Source: Bolinopsis microptera
Taxonomy: Eukaryota > Ctenophora > Tentaculata > Lobata > Bolinopsidae
Length of the DNA stretch: 64,000 nt
Assembly: GCF_026151205.1 (NCBI RefSeq)
Contig: NC_087084.1
Coordinates: 2,884,845-2,948,844 of the forward strand
Reading direction: 5' to 3'
Both the position numbers and the translations under genes were made by a program. The notes under the pieces are model-generated. The model was not told the origin of the DNA. It saw only the letters and a program-made list of their open reading frames with translations, and made no database searches. The first letter of the stretch is position 1, and each line of letters starts with the position of its first letter. Shown in pieces: positions 10,771-21,052 of this stretch.

Positions 10771-11250
10771 TTACTGGGCGGCGCTCAGCCTGTCATTCCG
10801 CCGAATCTTTATTCGGTTGCATTGTTTGTTGAACATAATAGCCTGGGGTCCCCAGGTAATATGGGCTCTTACTAATTCGCTCGCCCAAAAATTTCACGTG
10901 ACTTTGATTTTTATGGTTTTGCAGCCGTACAAAACGGTTTTACATAAACCCTTATCCCAACCCTAACCCTAACCGTAACCCCGAAGCTAACCATAACCCT
11001 TACCACAACCCTAACCCTAACGGCTAACCCGAGCCCTAAACAATCGAATTCGTATTTTACTAGCCTGTCACGTGACCAAAACGGTTTTTTGCCCATAACT
11101 CTCCAGGGAAGCATTTTAACTCTACGTCATGGGGGGTGATTCGGAATCAGCGTCCAAAAATACACCGATTCAAATCACTTTCATACCCAGAGGGCCTTTT
11201 CACAAGAATTTTCTTAAAATTTGGGCGAGCGATTTAGTAAAAGCGGGTAA
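10771..11250 (+). mobile_element. Composite element: family A copy plus a second inverted-repeat element
   Basis: A family A copy (10771-10859) is followed by an element whose ends are inverted: TTACTAATTCGCTCGCCC near 10869, and its complement ending TTTAGTAA at 11240. The block 10771-11250 begins TTAC, ends GTAA and is flanked by TATGAGTG at 10763-10770 and 11251-11258, so it appears to have inserted as one unit. The interior carries telomere-like TAACCCTAACC words (10960-11035). A complementary partial copy of the second element lies at 18085-18250. Confidence 0.65.
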
Positions 11251-11668
11251 TATGAGTGATGACGCGACGATCATGGATCATGCAGACGACTTGACGAATG
11301 TGAAACAAAACTGCGCTTAATTACTATGTCATATGTACTAATACTAATGCGAGTTATCGCGAAAAATCTCAGTTTGGGCCAAATGAAAGCTTGCAACTTT
11401 TATTTTGCAAATTCATGTCCTCTGATTGGCTGAATATTGTGTCAACTGTCACGTAAAGAGCTGGAATGCGTCACGCGTGCAATAAACTTAATATAAACAA
11501 TAAATGTTAATATAGCGCAGGCGCGAGCATATGAGCTCGCTGTGAAGACGCGATTACCTCTAGTAACACGCCAGTAAGGTTTGATGGGATCACAATTTTA
11601 TGCAATGGTGCACTGAGAGAATATTAAGCGAGCAAAAAACCAATATTGATCATCAAGCCGGCAAAAGG

Positions 11669-11761
11669 TTAACGGGTAATACTCGTAAAATATTTGTTTC
11701 AAAGACCGTCGACGAGTCAAACTCGGCGCGTGTCTTGCCCTTGGTAAGTTATAAACCTACA
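11669..11761 (+). mobile_element. Family C micro-element
   Basis: From TTAACGGGTAATACTCG to AAACCTACAA, with GACCGTCGACGAGTC in the core. The flanks CAAAAGG on both sides give a 7-bp duplication with a mismatch at the eighth base. Confidence 0.75.
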
Positions 11762-11947
11762 ACCAAAAGGCCGTTGCATGTTATAAAAATAATATTGAAA
11801 CTTGTTAAATAGTGATCTAATAGCTCAATCATATATTAAAATGAGTAACAAAAATAAATACAAAATAATACAAATACTAATAGTCATACTCATATTTACA
11901 TTTAAAGCTTTATATCCCCTAACAAAAGCACAAATACTAATTTTTTT

Positions 11948-14900
11948 TCATTTTACAATAATTTTACAGCATCTGAGTCCCCAAAACCTGGAATTTCGCC
12001 AAATACCATTTGCTGCATATCCCTCCATACACTGGACTGTGAACCTGCTACTCCCCATCCCATAACAATGTCCCAGTCTTAGGCCACAGCTCTCAGGCTC
12101 ACAATCCTGTTCTCCGATGGATCCTGATATTCCATCTTCTCCGTCTCCTCCGTTTTCTCCCTTTATACCTGGTCCTCCATTATAACCCTCCACCCCATCA
12201 TCACCACCTAAGCCCTGTTCTCCTATTTCTCCAACATACCCCGAGTCTCCAGTTGCTCCTTTCAGCCCGTCAAAACCAGGTTCACCAGGTTCACCTTCTG
12301 CTCCTTCTAACGAACAGATCCCACTAACCGATGAGCAGAAATCGTTAGTTCCTTGAGCCCCTTTTTCTCCAGTCTCCCCTTGTCTTCCTTTTTCTCCTTC
12401 AGCTCCTAGTTCTCCTTGTTCTCCGACTGAAAAATATAGCATTTACATGATGCTTGCTCTTCGAGTTCTATCGCGAAATGAATATTGTATCATTGATTTA
12501 TTTCCAGAGCTGCTGAAACCCAGGTTGTCATCGCTTGAGGATGGTATGAGAATACCTGACAATTACAAACATTACTTTGAGTAAAATGCTGCTCAACAAA
12601 ACATTAATGCTGACCAGAGCCCCGGTCTAATACAGTTAATTACATGGTACATCTCCGGGAACAAGCCCGTTGGCTAAAAGTAAAGTTTCAGCAGCTTATC
12701 CCAAAGTGTTAGGTCCGTGGCCGGACTGTGTCCCAACCTTACAATTACATCGGCAGATTACCGAATAACAATCAAACGTGCGTTATAGATAATAGATATG
12801 GGTTATTTTGATATAATCGTATGTTAAGCGTGAGGTGTTTTGTGTTTTAAACTCTTCCGAGATACTGCTAGCAGTAATTCAACTGTACACGTATCTTTCC
12901 TGCCAATATGTTATCTCACCTTTTTTCTCTGTTACAGATATCTCGTTCAAGAAAGAACTACCAGTGTTATCAGTCCTCTCTATCTTGACCGTGTCTCCGT
13001 ATTTGCAGTCTGGAACTGAAGGGATACTGTCTACAGCCCCCTCTCTGTAGACTGTCAGAGAGTATTTGTTGCAGTGTCTACCATTACAGGAACAGCCTGC
13101 TTTTGAGCAAGTCCAGGTGAGACTAGGACGACCATCATTGCGGAAGTAGGAAACAATCTGGTCAACACAGCTGACCTGGTCGAGTGTAACCTTAAACCAG
13201 ATACTACCGCCAGCACCAGGGTATGTTACAGACCTGGTCAGCAGGTTCAGGTCTATAGCGAGGTGAGCACCGTTCTTCTTCTTGTTATCATCTTTGGTGC
13301 GGGACTGTTCAGCTCTGACTGGAAATACCTCATCAACCAGTATTGGTCTCATTCCTGAAATTACAAGCATTATTATTTTTTACTGACAATTATTTCAGAT
13401 ATTGTCAAAAAACTGTCGTAAAACACTGTAACACATATTCACTACATTCTACTATACACGTATTTTACCTGCCAATATTTTATCTTACCTTTTTTCTCTG
13501 TTACAGATATATCGAACACCATATTATCAACATAACTTTCACTGTGATCAATCCTCTCTATCTTGACTGTGTCTCCGTATTTGCATCGCGAAACTGAAGG
13601 GACATTGTCTACTATTCCCTCATTAGAGACTGTCAGAGAGAAGAGATCACATGCCCATGAAATTGAATCATCCTGACAGGTGCAGCCAGTCTTTGAGCAG
13701 GTCCATGAGAAGAAAGGACCATCACTCTTGTACCACACAACTTGGTCAACACAGGTCACCTGTTCCAGTATTAATTTTATCCAGACACTACCGTCAGAGT
13801 CAGCTACAAAATAAGAGCGAGTCATCAGGTCCCGATCTAAAGTGTTCGCAGCACCGAATTCCTCTTCGTCATCATTTAAAGTACGGGACAGTTCAGCTCT
13901 GACTGGAAATACCTCACTTACCATTATGTCTCTCATTCCTGAAATTACAAGCATTATTATTTTTACTGACAATTATTTCAGATACTATCATAACTTTAAA
14001 ACTGTCGTAAAACACTGTATGTAACAAATATTCACTACATTCTACTATACACGTATCTTGATCTTACCTACCAATATTTTATCTTACCTCTTATCTCTGT
14101 TACAGATATATCGAACACCATGTTATCAACATAACTTTCACTGTGATCAATCCTCTCTATCTTGACTGTGTCTCCGTATTTGCATCTCGAAACTGAAGGA
14201 ACATTGTCTACTATTCCCTCATTAGAGACTGTCAGAGAGAAGAGATCACACCATGAAATTGAATCATCCTGACAGGTGCAGTCAGTCTTTGAGCATGTCC
14301 ATGTGAAAAAAGGACCATCACTCTTGTACCACACAACTTGGTCAACACAGGTCACCTGTTCCAGTATTAATTTTATCCAGACACTACCGTCAGAGGCAGC
14401 TACAAAATAAGAGCGAGTCATCAGGTCCCGATCTAAAGCGTTCCAAGCACCGAACTCCTTCTCGTTATCATTATAAGTACGGGACAACTCAGCTCCGACT
14501 GGATATACCTCATTTCTCAGTATTTCTCTCATTCCTGAAATTACACAGATTACTTATTCAAATGTCAAATCAGGATGGATTCTCGCTTTGTCACGGTCGA
14601 GAATTATGATTACAGGAAATGTTTCTTACAACAACAATTCCTTCTTAAGATGAAATTAAGCTCAAGAATACGCTGCCTCCTATCAAGCAAATCTTATCTG
14701 AGTGGAACTTGTTTGTAAATGAATCGAAAACTTAGTTTACGCATGTTCGTCTGGCTGATGCTAAAGAACTATAACTCTTCGTAGAAAAAGTATCCGAAAA
14801 GAAAAAGTTGATATAAAAAACGGGAGCCAACAAATCATTAACATCATTTGTGCTGTAGTGAAAAGGACATTCAATAACGTTACTGGGCCGCGCTCAGCCT

Positions 14901-15511
14901 GTCATTCCGCCTAATCTCTATTCGGTTGTTTATCAACATGTTGTTTATCAACATTAAAGCCTGGGGTCCTCAGGTAATCAATAACGTTGTTATCCTGGAC
15001 ACGCTGCATTCAAAAATTTGAGAAATCTACGGCTAAAATTTCATTTCCGACCACATGTCTTGAAATTATTGTTCGACTGTATTATACTTATAGTAGTAGT
15101 TTCAGTTGATGTGTAAAATACTTTGGTGACGTCACCAAACTAAGCATTTTAAAACTTTATTTTTTAGCAAAATGAAAACTTTTCAATTCGATTTACACCA
15201 TTAAGGAACAATTAAATTAATAGTTTGAAATCCCATTGTAATTAGATAATCGTTCCATAAAATGTAATAATTGTCAGATAATTGTTTTAGCATTCCAAAA
15301 ATCGACCGTAATGTGTTTAGCTTGCTCATTCATTGAAATATTTGCAGTTGAAATTAGTGCTTTCAAAAGTTTAATTTAGTAAAGAAGCAATCCTGTTATT
15401 AATGTTTAAATGCTATCACAGTGATAAAATAATGAGTTACTTACTATTACTACAGACCGATGAGAGAAGAATTTGCAGTAGCGTCAATATCTTAAATACA
15501 GACATGTTCAT
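11948..15511 (-). CDS. Secreted protein: three F5/8C-like domains plus collagen-like tail
   Basis: Five exons: 15511-15445 (signal peptide, MNMSVFKILTLLQILLSS), 14534-14088, 13938-13489, 13354-12920, and 12426-11948; 625 residues. Exons 2-4 are 149, 150 and 145 codons, all phase 1 at both ends, and each encodes one galactose-binding-like (discoidin/fucolectin-type) domain with conserved ALDRDLMTRS and VWIKLILEQVTCVDQVVW. Exon 5 encodes two Gly-X-Y stretches separated by a cysteine loop, then a Cys-rich end (FWGLRCCKI). This suggests a trimeric extracellular-matrix, mucus or lectin-like product. Exons 2 and 3 are nearly identical over most of their length, so duplication is recent. A family A element lies in intron 1. 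An AG lies 2 nt before the ATG. Domain family is inferred from pattern; carbohydrate binding is not shown. Confidence 0.85.
14880..14977 (+). mobile_element. Family A micro-element in intron 1 of the F5/8C-collagen gene
   Basis: A 98-bp element from TTACTGGGCCGCG to CAGGTAA, flanked by TCAATAACG at 14871-14879 and 14978-14986, a 9-bp target duplication. Confidence 0.88.
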
Positions 15512-16602
15512 CACTTAAGAGTTAATAGGTTAGACATTAAAGTTGGACATTACATTTTAAAAAGTTGAATTCTAAAGTTAAATTTGTTTAAGTCAAAGTA
15601 GTGTATATAGTATGATGTAAAGACCTTTTGAAAAACAAAGATCAAAAAAAATTTAAAATAAAGAAATTATTGAAATAAAGTTGATAAATTTAGGTTGGCA
15701 GGTACGTTTCATCACGTTAAATTTTAAAATTGTCAAAAAAGTAGCTTGGTAATGGTATGTATGGCAATGAGTAACGTGGCTGATGTATTATAATCAGTGG
15801 TTTTATAGCTTACTTTTTTATCAAACAATTTTCAAAGGGGCTCAGTAAATAATCGACATAGGCTGTTGAAATATTCGAAAAATGTATGATCAAATCCCGA
15901 TAACCAGAGCAGAGCAGCTCGTTATGTCCCGGCCGTTATCAGTTATGACCCGGCCGTGTTATCATTGTATTTAAATTAAATTAAAGTCCAGGCCTTCTTC
16001 GACTGCAAATTTTTAATTAATAGAGAACGGACTCAGTGTAGATAATATGCTAGGAATGACGAATATACCAAGAACCGACTGAATGAACATAATTTCCGAG
16101 AAAGATGTCTGATGAGGATCGTCTGAAAAGGGGATCAAATTAACACTGATAACAAATTCAACGTTTGTTCATTTGATAAGATTTTGGAGCATGAATGGAC
16201 ATCGATAATTCAATTTGTGGATCCAGGTGGAGTTATTTACAGTGGGTCAGATTTTATTTTTAACTGTTATTATTTAATTAATTGTGTTAATTTGAAGTCT
16301 CAAAGTCAGCTAGGATTTGGTTCACCAACGGCAACACTTGCACAGTAGTTCGAACCGTACAAAAGTTTGACACCGACCGCGACACGCACTAAAGACAAAG
16401 TTTGAGAAAGTCGTAAAATTTATGCACTATGGTCAGCTAATTCTTCTTGCAAATAACATATTCTGGACAATTAGTGGCATGGTTTAAATATTGTGATATT
16501 CCACTTTGGCCGTGGATTCTGAAGGTAAAATTTAAATCAAAAATATTGAATTTGGCCATTGGGGCAGGGGTAGAGGGTAAAAGGTAAAGGGTGGACTGTA
16601 AA
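15512..16602. other. Upstream region without recognised genes
   Basis: AT-rich sequence upstream of the F5/8C-collagen gene. I see no exon, repeat family or clear promoter element. Confidence 0.45.
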
Positions 16603-16686
16603 TTGTAGGTTTATAACCATTACCAGGACGCGCGCCGAGTTGGACTCGTCGACGAGGACAAATATTTTACGAGTATCACCCGTTAA
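16603..16686 (-). mobile_element. Family C micro-element
   Basis: The complement of the family: starts TTGTAGGTTTATAACC, ends CACCCGTTAA. The flanks ACTGTAAA and ACTGTATA (7 of 8 identical) look like an aged 8-bp duplication. Confidence 0.7.
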
Positions 16687-17331
16687 ACTGTATATAGTAA
16701 ATAAAAGCTGCTTCGAAGTGTTAGGCTCGTGTTATAATTGAAATTCTTTACATAGACAGTGATACAGATTAATTATTACCGAATTTACGCTGGGGAACTC
16801 AGCTGCAGCGATCTTGTAATCATAATCAATAATACTCAAATATGAATCGGGGATGGATTATTCATTGCATAAGAATCTTTTTGTTATCCATTATCTAATA
16901 ATTCTTGTGATACACTTATTTTATTAGTGAACGATTAATTCATGATTTATGTTTTGTTTCAGGTTTCCATATTCTGCGTTTTAATTTACAAATTTTCATT
17001 GATCATGATTTAATATTATGTTTCCACAACCAAACCCAAATCAAAACCTTAATTTTAAGACAACTTAATAAATTGAAAATGTAAGTTCAAAGTTTAGGAC
17101 TGTTGCAATTGCATCACATTGTTATATCTGCGACTTGATTTGACACATAACATGTTACATGGTATATGGAGTATATTTCCTTATGTGTTTCAATGTTCAA
17201 TTGTCAATACTTTTAGCATTTACAATTTAGGTTTCAATGGTTTGAGAATTGAGCAAAATCAAACAACTGCTTGCTTTCGCTCAGATCTTATGTTTGATGT
17301 TTAAACTTTACCCTGCACTACTACGTTGATC
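16687..17331. other. AT-rich non-coding
   Basis: No exon and no repeat family recognised. The open frame at 17119-17304 has no coding character. Confidence 0.45.
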
Positions 17332-17599
17332 ACCTGGGGACCTCAGTCCTCAGCATCAGGCTATCATGTTCATAAACAATAGAGATACGGCGGAATGACT
17401 TACTATACTGGGCGGCGCTAGCAGCCTGTCATTCCGCCGAATCTCTATTTATGAACATAATAGCCTGGGGTCCCCAGGTAACGGATTACTGGGCCGCGCT
17501 CAGCCTGTCATTCCGCCGAATCTCTATTATGTTTATGAACATAATAGCCTGAGGTCCCCAGGTAAGTAACAGAATGACAGGCTGAGCGCGGCCCAGTAA
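17332..17599. mobile_element. Cluster of family A micro-elements
   Basis: At least four copies or pieces lie end to end: a reversed partial copy (17332-17400), forward copies at 17407-17481 and 17486-17575, and a reversed end ending GGCCCAGTAA at 17599. The forward ones are recognised by TACTGGGC at one end and CCCCAGGTAA at the other. Target duplications cannot be resolved in the cluster. Confidence 0.75.
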
Positions 17600-17829
17600 T
17601 ACTAATACTATGTGAACAAATAAAACTGAAGATTTCAAATAAATATAATAAACAAACATTAAAATTAAGCAAACAGCAATTATAAGTAAACAACAATCTT
17701 ACCATCCTTAATTAACACCAATTATATTAGGTGAACACAGATGTTTCCATTATTAATACCCGATTAGTCGATCAGTCAAACTGAACTGTTAAGTACGAAG
17801 TACAATATCCGTTATTAATTCACCTAACC

Positions 17830-17915
17830 TTACTGTGTACTGGGCCGCGCTCAGCCTGTCATTCCGCCTAATCTCTATTCGTTTATGAACATAATAGCCT
17901 GAGGTCCCCAGGTAA
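17830..17915 (+). mobile_element. Family A micro-element with 8-bp target duplication
   Basis: From TTACTG to CCCCAGGTAA, flanked by ACCTAACC at 17822-17829 and 17916-17923. A 7-bp internal duplication near the left end (TACTG repeated) is peculiar to this copy. Confidence 0.85.
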
Positions 17916-18251
17916 ACCTAACCATGTGCTTTCGCGCCACTGCAAGCGCGAGCGCAAGGGCTCTGGATAGAGCAATCCGTTAATAATATTAATGTTAATA
18001 AAGAAATGAAACCTAATTTAATTATAATAACTGGGCCTCGGCCTGATCGCTAAGCTGCGAAGACAGAAGAATAATTGAAAAAATGCTTCACTGGAGAGTT
18101 ATGAGCAAACAACTGTTTTGGTCACGTAAGAGGCTAGTTAAACACGAATTTGATTGTTTAGGGCTCGGGTTATAAATTAGAATTAGGGTTCCGGTTTGTG
18201 TAAAACCATAAAAGCCAAAGTCACGTGATAATTTTTGTGCGAGCGAATTAG
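17916..18251. other. Non-coding; reversed copy of the 10869-11240 element at 18085-18250
   Basis: 18085-18250 (GAGAGTTATGAGCAAAC to GCGAGCGAATTAG) is complementary to part of 10869-11110, with the telomere-like core mostly lost. Nothing else is recognised. Confidence 0.5.
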
Positions 18252-18357
18252 TTGTAGCGCGATGCACTACTGGGTCGCGCGCGCATCCAATAATGCTTCT
18301 CGCAACCACATTCTTATGCAGATCGGCGAGATGCGAAGGATTGACATCGTGAATCAA
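18252..18357 (+). mobile_element. Family B micro-element with 9-bp target duplication
   Basis: A 106-bp element from TTGTAGCGCGATGC to ATCGTGAATCAA, flanked by GCGAATTAG at 18243-18251 and 18358-18366. The insertion lies at the end of the reversed 10869-type element. Confidence 0.85.
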
Positions 18358-18547
18358 GCGAATTAGTAAAAGACTAAAACTAAAAGCCGGCGATGATTGA
18401 CCATTGTTAATGGTCTGGCCCGGCGCGCGCTACTTCGTAGCACTTGCCGTCGGGCATTTTCGAGAAGAAAGCGGCGCGCGCTACTTCGAAGAAATTTAGA
18501 CGAGTAACATCCGTCAACGGCGATGACAGATGATCGAGGGTCAGTGT

Positions 18548-18643
18548 TTAACGGGTAATACTCGTAAATGATAAAATATTTGTTCCAAAGGACCGTCGAC
18601 GAGTCCAACTCGGCGCGCGTCCTGGTAAGTTATAAACCTACAA
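18548..18643 (+). mobile_element. Family C micro-element
   Basis: From TTAACGGGTAATACTCG to TATAAACCTACAA, with GGACCGTCGACGAGTCC in the middle. A GC-rich block with GGCGCGCGCTACTTCG twice (near 18422 and 18472) lies just upstream and may be another family. Confidence 0.75.
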
Positions 18644-18669
18644 ATAATAATTATGTTCTAGTTCTACGG

Positions 18670-18862
18670 TTGATTCACGATGTCAATCCTTCGCATCTCG
18701 CCGATCTGCATTGGTTGCGAGAAGATGCGCGGCGCGGCCCAGTAGTACATAGCGCTACTTACCTGGGGACCTCACTCAACCTCAGGCTATCATGTTCATA
18801 AACCGAAGAGATTAGGCGGAATGACATTGACAGGCTGAGCGCGGCCCAGTAAAGCGCTACAA
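18670..18862 (-). mobile_element. Family B element interrupted by a family A element (18759-18852)
   Basis: The family B copy (reverse, TTGATTCACG to GCTACAA) is flanked by GTTCTACGG at 18661-18669 and 18863-18871. Inside it, a reversed family A copy (TTACCTGGGG to GGCCCAGTAA, 18759-18852) is flanked by AGCGCTAC at 18751-18758 and 18853-18860, a duplication of family B sequence. The order of insertion, B before A, is therefore directly readable. Confidence 0.9.
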
Positions 18863-18926
18863 GTTCTACGGCAATTGAATTCAATCACAAGTGTTTCCCT
18901 ATTTAAAACATAATGTTCATATTATG

Positions 18927-19004
18927 TTACCTGGGGACCTCAGGCTATTATGTTCAGGCTATTATGTTCATATGCGGAATGACAGGCTGAGCGCAGCCCA
19001 GTAA
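18927..19004 (-). mobile_element. Family A micro-element with 8-bp target duplication
   Basis: A 78-bp reversed copy from TTACCTGGGGACC to AGCCCAGTAA, flanked by ATATTATG at 18919-18926 and 19005-19012. It contains a short duplication of GGCTATTATGTTCA. Confidence 0.87.
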
Positions 19005-19011
19005 ATATTAT

Positions 19012-19104
19012 GAAGTGAGCTGATTAGAGCTTGTAGTTCATAGTTGTTGTGAATGTAAATCTAGCGTCCGCCACAACGAAACAACGGGCGCAATTCTTGT
19101 TACC
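19012..19104. repeat. Dispersed repeat shared with 38480-38572
   Basis: GTGAGCTGATTAGAGC and AATCTAGCGTCCGCC through ACAACGGGCGCAATTC occur here and, about 90% alike by eye, at 38480-38572. The function is unknown. Confidence 0.6.
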
Positions 19105-19269
19105 CCCTCACTCCGTAATCAGTTTTACACATAGCTATTTTATAATTATTACACTGTACACTAGTGTTTTTTTAAATCAAGACACTTATTTTACTTCGGA
19201 GTATTCCAACAGCCACATTGTTACACAAGTGCAACCAGCCAATTACAGGAAGCCGAAGGATTTGTTTTT

Positions 19270-19525
19270 AGCCAGTGACGGTTAAGGTAGTGTGTACCAT
19301 ACTTTCTTCGCCCGAGACTTTGCTGCAATGTGCAGCTCCTCATTTAACCCTCACGCCCGATTTCTCGAGTATTCGGCTGAGTAGACCGGGGGGCTGCATA
19401 GACCACTTAGGATCCTTAGCTGAACGTCAACGACGCTCACCCCACGACCAGACAGACAGTGGGATTTGAACCCGCAACCTCACGATTGCAAAGCTGGCGT
19501 TCTAACCAACTGCGCTACCTGGCCG
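19270..19525 (-). mobile_element. tRNA-derived SINE
   Basis: Reading the minus strand from 19525, the head resembles a tRNA. It has a polymerase III A box (TAGCGCAGTTGG), an anticodon-loop-like CTTTGCAATC, and a B box (GGTTCAAATCC). The acceptor and anticodon stems do not pair well enough for a functional tRNA, and unrelated sequence follows to about 19270. This is the plan of a tRNA-derived SINE. The 3' limit is uncertain. Confidence 0.65.
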
Positions 19526-19573
19526 TAAATCATTTGAAAACCCCCCTCCCTCTTCGGCTGATTAGGCAATACC

Positions 19574-19714
19574 TACTGGGCGACGCTCAGCCTGTCATTC
19601 CGCCGAATCTCTAATGTTTATGAACATTATAGTCTGGGGTCCCCTTGTATCACGTTGCGACCCCCACTTCGTGCGCGGCGGGTCATACAACGTATGACAA
19701 GGGTCCCCAGGTAA
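19574..19714 (+). mobile_element. Family A element carrying a nested 56-bp family D element
   Basis: Family A ends TACTGGGCG (19574) and CCCCAGGTAA (19714). Inside, 19645-19700 is a family D copy (TTGTATCACG to CGTATGACAA) of only 56 bp, flanked by GGGTCCCC at 19637-19644 and 19701-19708, an 8-bp duplication of family A sequence. Confidence 0.88.
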
Positions 19715-21052
19715 CTGATTACGCAATGCCAATATGTGAACAACCCGGGCATGCTGCTGCATAGTTTGTGATTGGCAATTCTATGATATACTAAGTAAAG
19801 AGTAGACATTAAATTTAAGGTAACTGGTAAATCTCTCAATATCAGCTTATTACACTTACACAGTTACAGAAAATGCAGCATTTGGATAAAAACATAAAAT
19901 ACAAACGGGAAATTCAGACAAAACCAAAATTAAACATAGAATTAAATTACATCAAATATAAATTCTGATAAAAATATCGATCATTGATAAGTGATGCTAC
20001 TGTCCTTTAATTGATTTTCATGATTCTGTACATAGTGATTTATCACCTCAAGTTTTATAATGAAAATAAACATACAAATTCGATCACACAACTCCCCGAA
20101 TATTCGATTCTCAACTTTCTGCCTCCGGAGACTAAGAGTCACATGACATGACGTCACATATCACATGGCATGACGTCACATACGAAATCATGTAGTTTCG
20201 TTAGATAACTATCCTACTTCTCGCGGAACATCACTACATGCACCTTGTCACATGTGGCCGTTGCCATGACGACGCTGTCTGGATACGATACTGAAACGTG
20301 CACATTTGTCAATTCCTTACATTATAAAATTCTAAGGTTCAGGCTCACATGTCAATATTACACAACAAATACGTAGGTGATCTTGCTAAAGAAATGAAGT
20401 CAGCAACTAAAATATCTAATATTTACAAAAACAGGGAACAGTTTAAGTTGGATACAATTCAATAAACTTGATCAGTTGAGTCAGTAAAACCAGCGATCCC
20501 GTTAAAGATTTAGCTTTATTACAAATAAATATAATAATATCTGATAATTACACTCTACGGTTAATAAGTTATCATTATTAAGCTTTTACAATTATTATGC
20601 ATCAATGTCAATACTAGTTGCCTTGGACATTTTCTAAATACTCACAAAAATAAGCTTCATTTACCTTTTGTCAGCATCGTTACCGATATCAACAAAAAAT
20701 TCAAGTGATATTATAAGCTTTAACGAGATACGAATACGACAGCCACCAATATTATGACAAGATTGCAATTTATAGAATCTAAAGTATTCGACAACAATTT
20801 TCCATAAAGCATAAAGGGACCCAGGAGTATTTACTAAACAATGAAATAAGTGAAGAAATGGATTAAAAAAGATTAAAAATAGTTTTAACTAAAAATTTGG
20901 AGTTTCAAGATCGCTTATTAATATTCTTCTTATTTTGTAATCTCAGATAAATCCGCAGAACCTAGTCCACTCTCTGCGCGCGTCAACTCTGCGCGCGTCA
21001 GTGGAGATCAGAAGATAAGAGCAGTGAGCCGGATAGCTGCTTTACCCAAGCG
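19715..21052. other. Region downstream of PYM1, no gene seen
   Basis: AT-rich sequence with repeated CATGACGTCACAT near 20145 and 20170, and GCGCGCGTCA twice near 20975. It includes the PYM1 3' end. I found no exon with good splice signals. Confidence 0.5.

Noticed and set aside
10950-11040. Telomere end (TAACCC repeats)
   Set aside because: The repeats are short, degenerate and internal to an inverted-repeat element, so they do not mark a chromosome end.
12835-13050. Plus-strand ORFs over the F5/8C exons (also 13343-14024)
   Set aside because: They are antisense to exons that join in phase and carry a signal peptide on the minus strand.
16108-16140. Possible hammerhead ribozyme (CTGATGA then GAAA)
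   Set aside because: Stem II cannot form with the bases adjacent to the GAAA, and no matching stem I/III or cleavage triplet was found.
19440-19525. Functional tRNA gene
   Set aside because: A and B boxes are present, but acceptor and anticodon stems pair poorly and unrelated sequence continues, so a SINE is the better call.
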